Positions 9,173 to 19,173 are shown, counted from the stretch's first letter. The stretch is 64,000 bases of DNA from Paraburkholderia aromaticivorans (GCF_002278075.1 NZ_CP022989.1:2046001-2110000), one strand, 5' to 3'. Numbers and translations are program-made. Notes: a model not told the origin generated them from the sequence alone.

Positions 9173-9205
9173 AAAAGGACACACCGAGAGGCGTGTCCTT
9201 TTTTT
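9173..9205. terminator. Bidirectional intrinsic terminator
   Basis: Ten-bp stem AAAAGGACAC/GTGTCCTTTT with a 10-base loop and flanking A and T runs, between the convergent transglycosylase and aminotransferase genes. Confidence 0.88.
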
Positions 9206-9235
9206 CGTCTGGCGATTGAGCGCAGGCTGTTTCGC

Positions 9236-10432
9236 TCAGCCCTTGCCGAAGAGCTTCGCCAATCGCTCGACCGCTTCTTCCAGCTTCGGATAGGCGGTGG
9301 CGTACGACAACCGGATGTACTCCTTCGGCGCATGCGTGCCGAAATCCATGCCAGGCACCAGCACCACACCCGCATCGTGCAGCATGGCCTTGGTGAGCGC
9401 CGCGCTGTCACCGGCCGCGGGATGCGCGACCGTGCGGCAATCGGCGTACACGTAGAACGCGCCGTCTGGCATGACCGGCACCGAGAAACCGAGCGATTGC
9501 AGGGCCGGGGCGATGAAGTCGCGGCGACGCTTGAATTCCAGGCGGCGCGCTTCGTAGATCGCAATCGTGTCCGGCTCGAAGCAGGCGAGCGCCGCGTGCT
9601 GGGCGAGCGCGGAAGCGCAGATGAACAGGTTTTGCGCGAGCTTTTCGAACGCGCTGACCATGCCGGGCGGCACCACCAGCCAGCCCAGACGCCAGCCCGT
9701 CATGTTGAAGTACTTCGAGAAGCTATTGACGGTAACTACGTCGTCGCCGAACGAGAGCGCCGAGACGGGCTTCGCGTCATAGCTCAGCCCCTGGTAGATT
9801 TCGTCGACGATCGTGAAGCCGCCACGTGCCCGCACGGTCTTGACGATGCGCTCCAGTTCAGCCGGTTCGATCGACGTGCCGGTCGGGTTCGACGGCGACG
9901 CGAGCAGCACGCCACGGGTGCGCTCGTTCCAGAGGCGCTCGACGTCGGCGGCGGTCAGCTGGAAACGCTCCGCCGGACCGCTTGGCACCATCACCGGCTT
10001 GCCTTCGGCGGCGATCACGAAATGACGGTTGCACGGGTAGCAAGGGTCGGGCATCAGCACTTCGTCGTCGCGATCGACGAGCGCCGCGCAGGCCAGCAGC
10101 AATGCCGCCGATGCGCCGGCGGTAACGACGATCCGCGCCGGATCCACGCTGACACCGTAGAAGTCGGCGTAATGCGCGGAGATCGCCTCGCGCAGCGCGT
10201 GCAGGCCAAGCGCGTTGGTATATTGCGTGACGCCGCGGCGCAGCGCGCTCGCGGCCGCCTCGATGACCGGCTCGGGCGCGGTGAAATCGGGTTCACCGAT
10301 TCCCATGTGAATGATGTCGCGTCCATCGCGCTCGAGAAGCGCGGCCTCCTTGGCCAGTTCCATCACATAGAAAGGCTGGATGGCATCCACGCGTGCGGCA
10401 AGCCGCACCAGGGGTTCGGTCACGGAGTTCAT
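9236..10432 (-). CDS. Class I/II pyridoxal-phosphate aminotransferase
   Basis: A 398-residue fold-type I aminotransferase. It has the PLP-binding lysine in NSFSKYFNMTGWRLGW (near residue 240), the YPCNRHF and SPSNPTGT active-site segments and a C-terminal arginine motif, EYIRLSYA. The family covers aspartate, alanine-valine and aromatic aminotransferases; the substrate cannot be set from sequence. The start at 10432 gives a typical length. It is followed downstream by a shared terminator and lies 146 bp downstream of nusB on the same strand, so it could belong to the rib-nusB transcript. Confidence 0.9.
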   Translation of the reverse strand: MNSVTEPLVRLAARVDAIQPFYVMELAKEAALLERDGRDIIHMGIGEPDFTAPEPVIEAAASALRRGVTQYTNALGLHALREAISAHYADFYGVSVDPARIVVTAGASAALLLACAALVDRDDEVLMPDPCYPCNRHFVIAAEGKPVMVPSGPAERFQLTAADVERLWNERTRGVLLASPSNPTGTSIEPAELERIVKTVRARGGFTIVDEIYQGLSYDAKPVSALSFGDDVVTVNSFSKYFNMTGWRLGWLVVPPGMVSAFEKLAQNLFICASALAQHAALACFEPDTIAIYEARRLEFKRRRDFIAPALQSLGFSVPVMPDGAFYVYADCRTVAHPAAGDSAALTKAMLHDAGVVLVPGMDFGTHAPKEYIRLSYATAYPKLEEAVERLAKLFGKG

Positions 10433-10578
10433 ACGATCAAATCCAGTTCAGATGCAAAAGCGGGAAGGCGTGCCGCGCGTGTAGTCACGCTCAACACGCC
10501 GTCCTTGCAAGCGGTTTCGCTTCGCCGCGTTCGGTAGGGCGCATGACAGGGATTAGGCCGTAGTCATGCGCCTTGCGC

Positions 10579-11013
10579 TCAACGCTTGCGAGCCGCCTGC
10601 GTTTCATCCACGCGCAGTTGGGCCGAGAGCTTGTCCAGCACGCCGTTCACGTACTTGTAGCCGTCGGCGCCACCGAATGTCTTGGCGAGTTCAACCGCTT
10701 CGTTGATGACCACACGATAAGGAATATCGACGTGATTCTTCAGTTCGAACGCGGCCACCAGCAGCACGGCGCGCTCGACGGGCGAGAGCTGCTCGATCGG
10801 GCGGTCCAGACACGGGGCGATGGCCGCGGACAGTGATTCCGAATCGCGGATCACGCCGTGCAGGATGGCGTCCAGATGCTCGTGGTCGGCTTTGTCGAAG
10901 CCTTGCGCACCGCGCAGTTGCGCGTCGATTTCACCGCCGGGCGAGCCCGACAGCAGCCACTGGTAAAGCCCCTGCGTGGCCAGTTCGCGGGAGCGTCGGC
11001 GTGCGCTCTTCAT
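10579..11013 (-). CDS. nusB: NusB transcription antitermination factor
   Basis: A 144-residue all-helical NusB. Key features are the N-terminal [18 protein letters not shown], which forms the RNA/boxA-binding face, and the C-terminal [18 protein letters not shown] followed by [10 protein letters not shown]. With NusE (S10) it binds boxA of rRNA transcripts for antitermination. Its ATG overlaps the ribH stop by four bases (ATGA), indicating translational coupling; ribH-nusB pairing is widespread in proteobacteria. Confidence 0.97.
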   Translation of the reverse strand: MKSARRRSRELATQGLYQWLLSGSPGGEIDAQLRGAQGFDKADHEHLDAILHGVIRDSESLSAAIAPCLDRPIEQLSPVERAVLLVAAFELKNHVDIPYRVVINEAVELAKTFGGADGYKYVNGVLDKLSAQLRVDETQAARKR

Positions 11014-11516
11014 GCCTCTTCCTCTTCGTCTTCTTCTTCGTCGTCATCACCGCCGAGTTGCTCGAGCGCGACGGCGAGATTCGCCATTTCGACGGCCACG
11101 CGCGCTGCATCACGACCCTTTTCGGTCATGCGTGCAACTGCCTGTTCGTCGTTTTCGGTGGTCAGGACCGCGTTGGCGACCGGAATGCCGAAGTCGAGGC
11201 CGATACGCGTGATGCCCGCGCCGCTCTCGTTCGAGACCAGCTCGAAGTGATACGTTTCGCCGCGAATCACCGCGCCGAGCGCGATCAGTGCGTCGAATTG
11301 CGCGCTTTCCGCGAGCTTTTGCAGCGCCAGCGGGATTTCCAGCGCGCCCGGCACCGTGACGAGCAGCACGTCTTCGCCGGTCACGCCAAGTCGTTCGAGT
11401 TCTTCGATGCAGGAGTCCGCGAGGCCGTTGCAAACGGGTTCGTTAAAACGCGCCTGGACGATGCCGATACGCAGTCCGTCGCCGTCGAGATTCGGTTGGT
11501 ATTGTCCGATTTCCAT
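11010..11516 (-). CDS. ribH: RibH, 6,7-dimethyl-8-ribityllumazine synthase
   Basis: A 168-residue lumazine synthase that joins 5-amino-6-ribitylaminouracil with dihydroxybutanone phosphate, the penultimate riboflavin step. Visible are [33 protein letters not shown] (with the active-site histidine) and [15 protein letters not shown]. The last 14 residues are an acidic tail [14 protein letters not shown], beyond the usual fold. The start at 11516 was chosen because similarity begins at MEIGQY; the longer frame reads into the neighbouring gene in another phase. Confidence 0.97.
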   Translation of the reverse strand: MEIGQYQPNLDGDGLRIGIVQARFNEPVCNGLADSCIEELERLGVTGEDVLLVTVPGALEIPLALQKLAESAQFDALIALGAVIRGETYHFELVSNESGAGITRIGLDFGIPVANAVLTTENDEQAVARMTEKGRDAARVAVEMANLAVALEQLGGDDDEEEDEEEEA

Positions 11517-11565
11517 GTGAATTCCGTAGTGTTTTGAGTGGGCGCCAAGCGCGTGAATGGTCGGA

Positions 11566-12702
11566 TCAGCCTTGTTGCGGAGCCTGCTCGGTGCTGCCCG
11601 GCATCGGTACGAAGCCCGTGACTTCGAGACCGTAGCCCGACATGCTGCCCAGCTTGCGCGGGTTCGACAGCACCTGCATCTTGCCGACACCGAGTTCGCG
11701 CAGAATCTGCGCGCCGATGCCGTACGTCTTGAAGTCGACCGGCCGGCGTTTGAGCGCCTCGGCTCTTTCCTTCGAGTCGAACGCCTTGAAAACGTCGATC
11801 AGATGGTCTTTCGAATCGCCGCAGTTCAGCAGCACGATCACGCCGCAATCGCGCTTGGCGATCTCTTTCATGGCCGCGTCCAGCGTCCAGGAGTGGGTGG
11901 ATTCGCCCACTTCGAGCAGATCCAGCACCGACAGCGGCTCGTGCACGCGCACCAGCGTGTCCTGATCCGCGCACGGCGCGCCGCGTACCAGCGCGATATG
12001 CGGCTGGCCGCTCGGCTGATCCAGGTACATCACCGCGCGAAACGCGCCGTGCGCCGTCTGCATGGTGCGCTCGCAAATGCGCTCGACGATCGATTCCGTG
12101 CGGCTGCGATAGTGGATCAGATCCGCGATCGTGCCGATCTTCAGACCGTGCTCCTTCGCGAATTCCAGCAGGTCGGGCAGGCGCGCCATCGTGCCGTCGT
12201 CGTTGATGACTTCACAGATCACCGCGGCCGGCGTGAGGCCCGCCAGCGCGGTGAAGTCGCAGCCCGCCTCGGTATGGCCGGCGCGCACCAGCACGCCGCC
12301 GGGCTGCGCCATGATCGGGAACACGTGGCCCGGTTGCACGATGTGCTCGGCCTTGGCGTCCGGCGCGACCGCGGTGGCGATCGTGCGGGCGCGGTCGGCC
12401 GCCGAGATGCCGGTCGTCACGCCTTCGGCCGCTTCGATACTGACCGTGAACGCCGTGCCGTACTGGGTGCCGTTGCGGTAGGTCATCAGCGGCAGGTTCA
12501 GCAGCTTGCAGCGTTCCTGCGTGAGCGTCAGGCAGATCAGGCCACGGCCGTAGCGGGCCATGAAATTGATCGCTTCCGGCGTGACGAATTCGGCGGCGAT
12601 CACGAGGTCGCCCTCGTTTTCGCGGTCTTCTTCGTCGACGAGGATCACCATCCGGCCTGCTTTCAGTTCGGCGATGATCTCTGGAGTGGAGGCGAGCGTC
12701 AT
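11566..12702 (-). CDS. ribB: RibB (DHBP synthase) fused to a degenerate GTP cyclohydrolase II-like domain (RibBX type)
   Basis: A 378-residue protein. Residues 1 to about 200 are an intact 3,4-dihydroxy-2-butanone-4-phosphate synthase, with [11 protein letters not shown] near the start, RYGRGLICL, and [11 protein letters not shown]. Residues about 205-370 align in overall layout with RibA (GTP cyclohydrolase II) but lack the zinc-binding cysteine cluster (canonical CLTGD...RCDCG) and the RQEGRxIGL GTP motif. At the equivalent places the sequence is [11 protein letters not shown] and [12 protein letters not shown]. It should therefore supply dihydroxybutanone phosphate but not cleave GTP; a separate RibA is expected elsewhere. 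Annotation as bifunctional RibBA would be misleading. Start: the ATG at 12702, where similarity begins. Confidence 0.92.
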   Translation of the reverse strand: MTLASTPEIIAELKAGRMVILVDEEDRENEGDLVIAAEFVTPEAINFMARYGRGLICLTLTQERCKLLNLPLMTYRNGTQYGTAFTVSIEAAEGVTTGISAADRARTIATAVAPDAKAEHIVQPGHVFPIMAQPGGVLVRAGHTEAGCDFTALAGLTPAAVICEVINDDGTMARLPDLLEFAKEHGLKIGTIADLIHYRSRTESIVERICERTMQTAHGAFRAVMYLDQPSGQPHIALVRGAPCADQDTLVRVHEPLSVLDLLEVGESTHSWTLDAAMKEIAKRDCGVIVLLNCGDSKDHLIDVFKAFDSKERAEALKRRPVDFKTYGIGAQILRELGVGKMQVLSNPRKLGSMSGYGLEVTGFVPMPGSTEQAPQQG

Positions 12703-12903
12703 GTTGGCGAGAGTTTCGAAGAAAGGGCGTATTTTACGCCACGCGCGGGCCCAAGTCGCCTCCGCCGAACGGTATAGGCCGTTTGGCCGACTGGCGATGC
12801 GCCGTCCGCGGTTGCTATGCTCGTCGAAAACGATAGACGCATGAACCGGCTGAAAGCGGCGGGGCACCGCCGCCAGCCCATGCGTGGCCGGGCTTGCGGC
12901 CTG

Positions 12904-13518
12904 TTATTTGGGCGCGTTCAGCATGCGCTCCACGTAGCGCGCGATCAGATCGATCTCCAGATTCACCTGCGTGCCTTCCCGCAAACGCTTGAGCGCGGTC
13001 ACTTCGACCGTGTGCGGAATCAGGTTGATCGAGAATTCGCAGCCGTCGTCGCGATCTTTAACCGAGTTGACGGTCAAGCTGACGCCGTTGACAGTGATAG
13101 AGCCTTTGTACGCCAGATAGCGGCCGATCTCGCGCGGCGCCAGCACGCGCAGTTCGTGCGATTCGCCGACCGGCGCGAAATGCGTGACCGTGCCGAGCCC
13201 GTCCACGTGGCCGGAGACGATATGGCCGCCGAGCCGGTCGTGCGCGCGCAGCGCCTTCTCGAGATTGACTTCGCCGGTCTCGCCGAGGCCCGCCGTGCAG
13301 TTCAGGCTTTCGCGCGACACGTCGACTTCGAACGAATGGTCGGTCTTGGCGACCACGGTCATGCAGGCGCCCTGGATCGTGATGCTGTCGCCGAGCTGCA
13401 CGTCGCCGAGATCGAGGCCGCCGGCTTCGACGTTCAGGCGCACGCCCGCGTCGCCGTCCGTGCCGAGCGGCTTGACTGATTCAATGCGGCCCACGGCCGC
13501 GACGATTCCTGTGAACAT
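12904..13518 (-). CDS. ribE: RibE, riboflavin synthase alpha subunit
   Basis: A 204-residue protein starting MFTGIVAAVG, with two lumazine-binding repeats (residues about 1-97 and 98-195). Each carries the fold's characteristic segments, for example GDSITIQGACMTV in the first half and GSITVNGVSLTVN in the second. It dismutates two molecules of dimethylribityllumazine to riboflavin and the ribitylaminouracil. It lies 15 bp downstream of ribD and probably shares its mRNA; about 200 bp then separate it from ribB. Confidence 0.97.
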   Translation of the reverse strand: MFTGIVAAVGRIESVKPLGTDGDAGVRLNVEAGGLDLGDVQLGDSITIQGACMTVVAKTDHSFEVDVSRESLNCTAGLGETGEVNLEKALRAHDRLGGHIVSGHVDGLGTVTHFAPVGESHELRVLAPREIGRYLAYKGSITVNGVSLTVNSVKDRDDGCEFSINLIPHTVEVTALKRLREGTQVNLEIDLIARYVERMLNAPK

Positions 13519-13533
13519 CGTGCTAATCCTTGA

Positions 13534-14703
13534 TCATTTCGAAACGGGTTGGGACGCGGGATCGCCACCGGGCTCGGGTGCGGCTGCGGGCGCGGGCCCG
13601 GCCACGAGGCGCGCGAGAATCCGCAGATCGTCGCCGATCCGGTCGACCGCGTGAAAGTTCAGCTTGACGCGGCCCTCGAGCGTTTCTGGCGCGCCCAGAC
13701 TGAACATGCTCATCGAATCCATCCCGAGCAGGCTCGGCGCGAGATAAACGAGCAGTTCGTCGACGCAGCCTTCGCGCAGCAGCGAGCCGTTCAGCTTGTA
13801 GCCCGCCTCGACATGCAGTTCGTTCACATTGCGCTCGCCGAGCACTTTCAGCACCGCGGGCAGATCGACCTTGCCGGCCGGATTCGCCAGTTGAACGATC
13901 TCGGCGCCGCGCGCGCGCAACGCGTCGGCGCGATCGGTATGGCGCTGATCGAGGTTGCCGCAGAAGATCAGCGTGGGCGGACCGGCCAGAATCTGCGCCT
14001 GCGGCGGCACGTCGAGCTGGCTGTCGATCAGTACGCGCTGCGGCTGGCGGGGCGTGTCGACGGCGCGCACCGTCATGCGCGGATCGTCTTCCCTGACCGT
14101 GCCGATGCCGGTCAGGATCGCCGACGCGCGGGCACGCCAGGCGTGCCCGTCGGCGCGTGCCGCTTCGCCCGTAATCCATTGGCTGACGCCGGAAGGCAAG
14201 CCGGTGCGCCCATCCAGCGAGGCCGCGACCTTCATGCGTACCCACGGACGGCCGCGCGTCATACGCGAGACGAAACCGATATTGAGTTCGTGCGCTTCGC
14301 TGGCGAGCAGTCCGCAGCGCACTTCGATGCCGGCGTCGCGCAAGATGGCGAGGCCGCGTCCCGATACCAGCGGGTTCGGGTCTTCCATCGCCGCGACCAC
14401 GCGCGCGACCTGCGCTTCGATGAGCGCGTTGACGCACGGCGGCGTGCGGCCGAAGTGGCTGCACGGCTCCAGGGTCACGTAGGCGGTGGCGCCGCGCAGA
14501 TCATGGCCGCGCGAGCGCGCATCCTTCAATGCGCGGATCTCGGCGTGATCCTGACCGGCCGGTTGAGTGAAGCCTTCGCCGATCACCTCGCCGTTCTTGA
14601 CGAGCACGCAGCCAACCCGGGGATTGGGGTCGGTGGTGTACATGCCGCGCTTTGCCAACGCGAGCGCGCGCTCCATATGGACGAAATCGGTTTGCGAAAA
14701 CAT
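13534..14703 (-). CDS. ribD: RibD, bifunctional riboflavin deaminase/reductase
   Basis: A 389-residue two-domain enzyme. The N-terminal deaminase has the zinc motif H53-A-E55 and PC81...C90 (LEPCSHFGRTPPC). The C-terminal reductase (about 150-365) has MTRGRPWVRMKVAASLDGR and a later GxEAGYKLN-type segment. It deaminates and then reduces the pyrimidine intermediate after GTP cyclohydrolase II. The last 20 residues are a Pro/Ala/Gly-rich tail not needed for the fold. It is the first rib gene of the minus-strand block and lies 70 bp downstream of hemL. Confidence 0.96.
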   Translation of the reverse strand: MFSQTDFVHMERALALAKRGMYTTDPNPRVGCVLVKNGEVIGEGFTQPAGQDHAEIRALKDARSRGHDLRGATAYVTLEPCSHFGRTPPCVNALIEAQVARVVAAMEDPNPLVSGRGLAILRDAGIEVRCGLLASEAHELNIGFVSRMTRGRPWVRMKVAASLDGRTGLPSGVSQWITGEAARADGHAWRARASAILTGIGTVREDDPRMTVRAVDTPRQPQRVLIDSQLDVPPQAQILAGPPTLIFCGNLDQRHTDRADALRARGAEIVQLANPAGKVDLPAVLKVLGERNVNELHVEAGYKLNGSLLREGCVDELLVYLAPSLLGMDSMSMFSLGAPETLEGRVKLNFHAVDRIGDDLRILARLVAGPAPAAAPEPGGDPASQPVSK

Positions 14704-14773
14704 CGGGTGTGGTCGGGTACGGTGGCTAGGCTGTCATGAGCTTCAGTCTCGACGCTGCGTCGTCTCGCCGGCT

Positions 14774-16057
14774 TCAGGCCACGAGCGAGGCGAATGCGCC
14801 CCGCGCGGCGGCGATCGTCGCGTCGACGATCGCGTCGTCGTGCACGATCGAAACGAAGCCCGCTTCATAGGCCGACGGCGCGAAGTACACGCCGGCATCC
14901 AGCATCTTGTGGAAGAACGCATTGAACCGCGGCACGTCGCTCTGCGTGACTTCGGCGAAGCTCGTCGGGATCGACTCGGTGAAATAGAGGCCGAACATGC
15001 CGCCGAGCGAATCGGCCGCGAACGGCACCCTGGCTTCACGCGCGACATTCGCGAGACCTTGCACGAGGCGGGTGGTGCGCGCGGCGAGCGTGTCGTAGAA
15101 GCCGGGCGCCTGGATCAGTTGCAGCGTTTTCAGGCCGGCCGCCACCGCAATCGGGTTACCCGAGAGCGTGCCCGCCTGGTAGACGCCGCCGAGCGGCGCG
15201 AGGTGCGCCATGATGTCGCGCCGGCCGCCGAAGGCCGCGGCCGGCATGCCGCCGCCGATCACTTTGCCGAGACAGGTCAGATCCGGCGTGATGCCATAAA
15301 CCTCTTGCGCGCCACCCAGGGCGACGCGGAAGCCGCACATCACTTCGTCGAAAATCAGTACCGAGCCGTACTCGCTGCACAGGCGGCGCAGCGCTTGCAG
15401 GAACTCGGGCGTGGCGCGCACGAGATTCATGTTGCCGGCCACCGGTTCGACGATCACCGAGGCGATCTCGTTGCCGAACGCCTTGAACGCTTCCTCGAGT
15501 TCAGCGACGTTGTTGTATTCGAGCACCGTGGTGTGTTTGGCGATATCCACCGGCACGCCCGCCGAGGTCGGATTGCCGAAAGTCAGCAGGCCCGAACCGG
15601 CCTTCACGAGCAGGCTGTCCGCATGGCCGTGATAACAGCCTTCGAACTTGACGATACGGCTGCGGTTCGTGAAGCCGCGAGCCAGACGCAGCGCGCTCAT
15701 GGTCGCTTCGGTGCCGCTCGACACCATGCGCACCTGTTCGATGGAGGGCACCAGTTTGCAGATTTCTTCGGCGATTTCCACTTCCGATTCGGTCGGCGCG
15801 CCGAACGAGAAGCCCTTGCCCAGCACGCGCTGCACGGCTTCGAGAACTTCCGGATGAACGTGGCCGAGGATCATCGGGCCCCACGAGCCGATGTAGTCGA
15901 TATAACGCTGACCGTCCGCGTCCCAGAAGTAGGGGCCCTGCGCGCGCTCGATGAAGCGCGGCGTGCCGCCGACCGAGCGGAAGGCGCGGACCGGCGAATT
16001 CACGCCGCCGGGAATGGTGCGTTGCGCGCGTTCGAAGAGGGTTTCGTTTCTGGACAT
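14774..16057 (-). CDS. hemL: HemL, glutamate-1-semialdehyde 2,1-aminomutase
   Basis: A 427-residue PLP enzyme that converts glutamate-1-semialdehyde to 5-aminolevulinate, the first committed tetrapyrrole precursor in the C5 pathway. Visible motifs are [11 protein letters not shown] near the N-terminus, [25 protein letters not shown], and the PLP lysine in [16 protein letters not shown] (near residue 265). Length and start match the family. It is upstream of ribD on the same strand. Confidence 0.97.
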   Translation of the reverse strand: MSRNETLFERAQRTIPGGVNSPVRAFRSVGGTPRFIERAQGPYFWDADGQRYIDYIGSWGPMILGHVHPEVLEAVQRVLGKGFSFGAPTESEVEIAEEICKLVPSIEQVRMVSSGTEATMSALRLARGFTNRSRIVKFEGCYHGHADSLLVKAGSGLLTFGNPTSAGVPVDIAKHTTVLEYNNVAELEEAFKAFGNEIASVIVEPVAGNMNLVRATPEFLQALRRLCSEYGSVLIFDEVMCGFRVALGGAQEVYGITPDLTCLGKVIGGGMPAAAFGGRRDIMAHLAPLGGVYQAGTLSGNPIAVAAGLKTLQLIQAPGFYDTLAARTTRLVQGLANVAREARVPFAADSLGGMFGLYFTESIPTSFAEVTQSDVPRFNAFFHKMLDAGVYFAPSAYEAGFVSIVHDDAIVDATIAAARGAFASLVA

Positions 16058-16196
16058 GGCGTTTAACTGGAATTGGGGTGGCGCAGCGGCGCAGATCGCC
16101 TGTTGGCGGGTCGCGCGGCGCCGGGATAAGTGGAGAAATTGTACCGGAGTCAGCGTGAAGAGGTTTTCCTCGCATGCCTGCGGGGCGTGCGCTCTC

Positions 16197-16742
16197 TCAG
16201 CTTTTGTGCGTGCTTTTCGTGGCTGCGCGTTTTTTCGCCGCCGCGTGAGCCGTGACCTTGCTCGAACGGGGCGGGCCCGCAGGCGTATCGAGCGGCGGCG
16301 GTTTGCGCTTGCCGGTGAGCTCCGCCCAGCGCTTTTCCAGTGCGCCTTCGGCGATCGGCTTGATCACGGTTCCGGAACTCTGCGCGTCCCACGTCTGCAC
16401 GGAGAAAGGATGCGTGCGCAACATCTCGCGCGAGATCACCACGCCTTCGTGGGCGTCGACGAGCCAGTCGTATACGAAGTCGATGCACAAACGATAGCCT
16501 CGCTTCGTCGCGGCATCCGGAACCTCGTACGGTGCACGCGTCACATAACCGGAGCCGAAGATGCCCTTGGGTTCCTGCGCGACACGATGCAGGAAGACCC
16601 GGTCGCCCGGCAAGATGCCGCGCGCAAATCCGCAGCCCCAAACATCAGCCACCGCGACGCCGGTGGCGACGCGTTTGGCTACGTCGGGCAACTCGGGCCA
16701 GGGCCATTTCTTGGGGCTCCAGATCAGCAGGAAGGCGGTCAT
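16197..16742 (-). CDS. EVE/PUA-like domain protein with basic tail
   Basis: A 181-residue protein starting [15 protein letters not shown]. The first 130 residues look like a PUA/EVE-type beta barrel: an N-terminal tryptophan-rich strand, [23 protein letters not shown] and a GSGYV segment, as in proteins proposed to bind modified bases in nucleic acid. The last 40 residues are Lys/Ala/Pro-rich ([15 protein letters not shown]) and probably disordered, contacting nucleic acid non-specifically. The ATG at 16742 was preferred to the far upstream start because similarity begins there. Family assignment is by pattern only; the role is unknown. Confidence 0.65.
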   Translation of the reverse strand: MTAFLLIWSPKKWPWPELPDVAKRVATGVAVADVWGCGFARGILPGDRVFLHRVAQEPKGIFGSGYVTRAPYEVPDAATKRGYRLCIDFVYDWLVDAHEGVVISREMLRTHPFSVQTWDAQSSGTVIKPIAEGALEKRWAELTGKRKPPPLDTPAGPPRSSKVTAHAAAKKRAATKSTHKS

Positions 16743-17011
16743 CGCGGAATTGAGACGGAAATAGGGGGGAAGGGCGCCGCGAACACGTGGCGCGTTGCCG
16801 CAAACGCTAAGGCGGCAGCTTAACCGATAGGCGGTGCGCTCGCCGTGCGTCGTCGATGCCTGTGCGGGCATCGTCGCGACCAGCCTCGCAATCACGGCCC
16901 AAGCCTGCCAGCCGGATAACCGTCGAGTACAATCGAGGCGATCGAGCTGCTGCTTTCCCCGTTTCACCCGGTCCGCTGCCGATGGCGGCGCGGCGCTTCA
17001 TCTGGATTCCC

Positions 17012-18232
17012 ATGTCTCACGCCACCAGAAGCCGGCCCGATGGCCGGCTGATTCTGTTGCTCGGTGCGCTCGCCGCGTGCGGGCCGATTTCGATCGATAT
17101 GTATCTGCCGAGCCTGCCGACCATCGCGCAGGCTTTCGTCATCAGCACCGGCGCCGCGCAGACCACGCTCACCAGCTTCATGTTCGGCTTTTCGATCGGC
17201 ATGCTGCTCTATGGTCCGCTGTCGGATACGTATGGGCGCCGGCCGGTGCTGCTCGGCGGCATCGTCATGTATGCGCTTGCCAGCGTGGCGTGCGCGTTGT
17301 CGTTCTCGATCGGCTCGCTGGTGATGTTCCGCTTCGTGCAGGCGCTGGGCGCGGGCGCGGCTTCGGTGCTGGCGCGGGCCATTGCACGCGACGCCCACGG
17401 ACCGACCGATGCCGCCCGCGTGTTGTCGATGCTCGCCATCGTCACATCGATCGGGCCGCTGCTTGCGCCGCTGATCGGCGGGCAGTTGTTGCTGATCGGC
17501 GGCTGGCGTGTCGTGTTCATCGTGCTGACGCTGTTCGGCACCGTGTGCGCGTTCACCGCGTTTCTCAAGGTGCCGGAAACGTGGCCGCGCGAGAAGCGCG
17601 CGCAGTCCGCGCTGCTGAAATCGTTCGGCGCGTACGGCAAGCTATTGCGCGATCCGGTTGCGTGGGGGCACATGCTGTGCGGCGGCATGGCGTTCGCGTC
17701 GATGTTCGCCTACATCACGGCGACGCCGTTCGTGTACATCGAGTATTTTCATGTTTCGGCGCAGCACTACGGGTTTTTGTTCGCGCTGAATATCGTCGGC
17801 ATCATGTTCGGCAACTTCATGAATACGCGCCTCGTCGGCCGGCTCGGTTCGCTGCCGATCATCTCTTTCGCCGCCACCGTGAGTTGCATTGCCTCGCTGT
17901 TCGTCTGTCTCGTATCGCTGACTGGTTGGGGCGGTCTGTGGTCGATCGTGTTCGGCCTGTTCTTCGTGGTCGGCGTGGTCGGTCTTCTGTCGGCGAACTG
18001 CACGACCGATCTGATGCATCGCTATCCGTTGAATGCCGGCGCGGCGGCCGCCGTGTTCGGCGCCGTGCAATTGGCGCTCGGCGCGTTGTCGAGCCTCGCG
18101 GTCGGACTCTGGCAGGACGGCTCGCCCAAAGGTATGGGCGTCACGGTAGGGGTAGCGGGTCTGCTCTGTTATCTCGGCCGGATTCTGGTCGTCAGGTGGC
18201 ATGGAGCCAAGGCGCCGGTCGCTGCCGTTTAA
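17012..18232 (+). CDS. Bcr/CflA family multidrug MFS transporter
   Basis: A 406-residue inner-membrane protein with about 12 hydrophobic segments. The Bcr/CflA signature is clear: GPISIDMYLPSLPTIA in helix 1, FSIGMLLYGPLSDTYGRRPVLL (MFS motif A) after helix 2, and ARAIARDAHGPTDAARVLSM. Members export chloramphenicol, bicyclomycin or related drugs by proton antiport; the substrate here is unknown. The start at 17012 gives family length. No strong Shine-Dalgarno sequence is seen at this start or at the alternative ATG at 16982. Confidence 0.9.
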   Translation: MSHATRSRPDGRLILLLGALAACGPISIDMYLPSLPTIAQAFVISTGAAQTTLTSFMFGFSIGMLLYGPLSDTYGRRPVLLGGIVMYALASVACALSFSIGSLVMFRFVQALGAGAASVLARAIARDAHGPTDAARVLSMLAIVTSIGPLLAPLIGGQLLLIGGWRVVFIVLTLFGTVCAFTAFLKVPETWPREKRAQSALLKSFGAYGKLLRDPVAWGHMLCGGMAFASMFAYITATPFVYIEYFHVSAQHYGFLFALNIVGIMFGNFMNTRLVGRLGSLPIISFAATVSCIASLFVCLVSLTGWGGLWSIVFGLFFVVGVVGLLSANCTTDLMHRYPLNAGAAAAVFGAVQLALGALSSLAVGLWQDGSPKGMGVTVGVAGLLCYLGRILVVRWHGAKAPVAAV

Positions 18233-18351
18233 GGTGCGATGGCGCGCGAGCCGCACGGCGTCTACGGAAAACACCAGGTGTTGTGTGCGCGCGACCGTGC
18301 GTGTCAATTTGCATTGCTATGATGGAGCCACTGTTCCTCGGAGCGGCAATC

Positions 18352-18582
18352 ATGGCGATCAGAGATTTGATGAACGGCGAACGGCAACACGCCGCTTTCG
18401 CTGAAGCGCAGAAGCTGGCAGACAGCGGCGCTTATCACGATTACACGGACATCGAATACGTCTTGCGCTTTGATTACGGGTTGTCTGACGTATCGGCGCT
18501 GCTCGACAGTCAGTTGATGCATCGCGACCTGAATCGCCGTTGCGCGGATGCGCGCGAGAAGCTCGAAATGCTTGGCGTGTGA
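18352..18582 (+). CDS. Small soluble protein, unknown function (76 aa)
   Basis: Seventy-six residues starting MAIRDLMNGE with a GGAG box nine bases upstream. The sequence is mostly helical and charged, with YTDIEYVLRFDYGLSDV in the middle and DLNRRCADAREKLEMLGV at the end. No membrane segment or signal peptide is seen, and I do not recognise a domain. It stands alone about 120 bp after the exporter gene. Confidence 0.75.
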   Translation: MAIRDLMNGERQHAAFAEAQKLADSGAYHDYTDIEYVLRFDYGLSDVSALLDSQLMHRDLNRRCADAREKLEMLGV

Positions 18583-18768
18583 GGCACGCGGTCGAGCGGC
18601 TCGTCAGTTAGAGCGTGATAATCGTGTGAGACGCTGTGCCTGAACGGGCAGCGCCTGGCGTTGCATGATCTCTGGCGCGATCGCTTCATCGTCTCTGCGA
18701 AGCGGAATGCTTGGCGCGCGAACGAGCCGCGTGCGGCTTCACGCGCCGTCACATCTGGAGTGGTTTTC

Positions 18769-19173
18769 ATGGCTGGTAGTCAGCACGACTTGCATCTTCC
18801 GCGCACAGAAAATCCCGGCACGCTGTCCAATCCGGGTGGTCATTACAGCCACGTCGCGATCGCGAATGGGTTTGTGTTCGTCTCGGGACAGTTGCCGATC
18901 ACCGCGCAAGGCGACAAGCTCTCCGAGGCTTCGTTCGAGGATCAGGCCGAACAGGTGTTGACCAACGTGCGCGCTGCTCTCGAGAGCGTGGGCAGTAGCA
19001 TCGCGCAGCTGGTGCAGGTGCGCGTCTACATTGTCGATGTCGAGCACTGGATGAGCTTCAATCAGATCTACGCGCGGTGGGCGGGCGACGCTCGGCCGGC
19101 GCGCGCCGTCGTGCCGGTTCCTCAACTGCATTACGGTTTCAAGATCGAGGTCGAGGCGACTGCGCTGGTTTAG
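18769..19173 (+). CDS. RidA/YjgF family protein
   Basis: A 134-residue RidA-type protein. It has HYSHVAIANGFVFVSGQLPI near residue 25, the helix FEDQAEQVLTNVRAAL, VQVRVYIVDVEHW and a C-terminal P-A-R-A-V-V-P...IEVEATA segment with the conserved arginine and glutamate. Family members hydrolyse reactive enamines and imines released by PLP dehydratases; a threonine/serine dehydratase is encoded 14 kb upstream. The ATG at 18769 has a GGAG box nine bases upstream. The preceding 36 open codons are not conserved. Confidence 0.88.
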   Translation: MAGSQHDLHLPRTENPGTLSNPGGHYSHVAIANGFVFVSGQLPITAQGDKLSEASFEDQAEQVLTNVRAALESVGSSIAQLVQVRVYIVDVEHWMSFNQIYARWAGDARPARAVVPVPQLHYGFKIEVEATALV

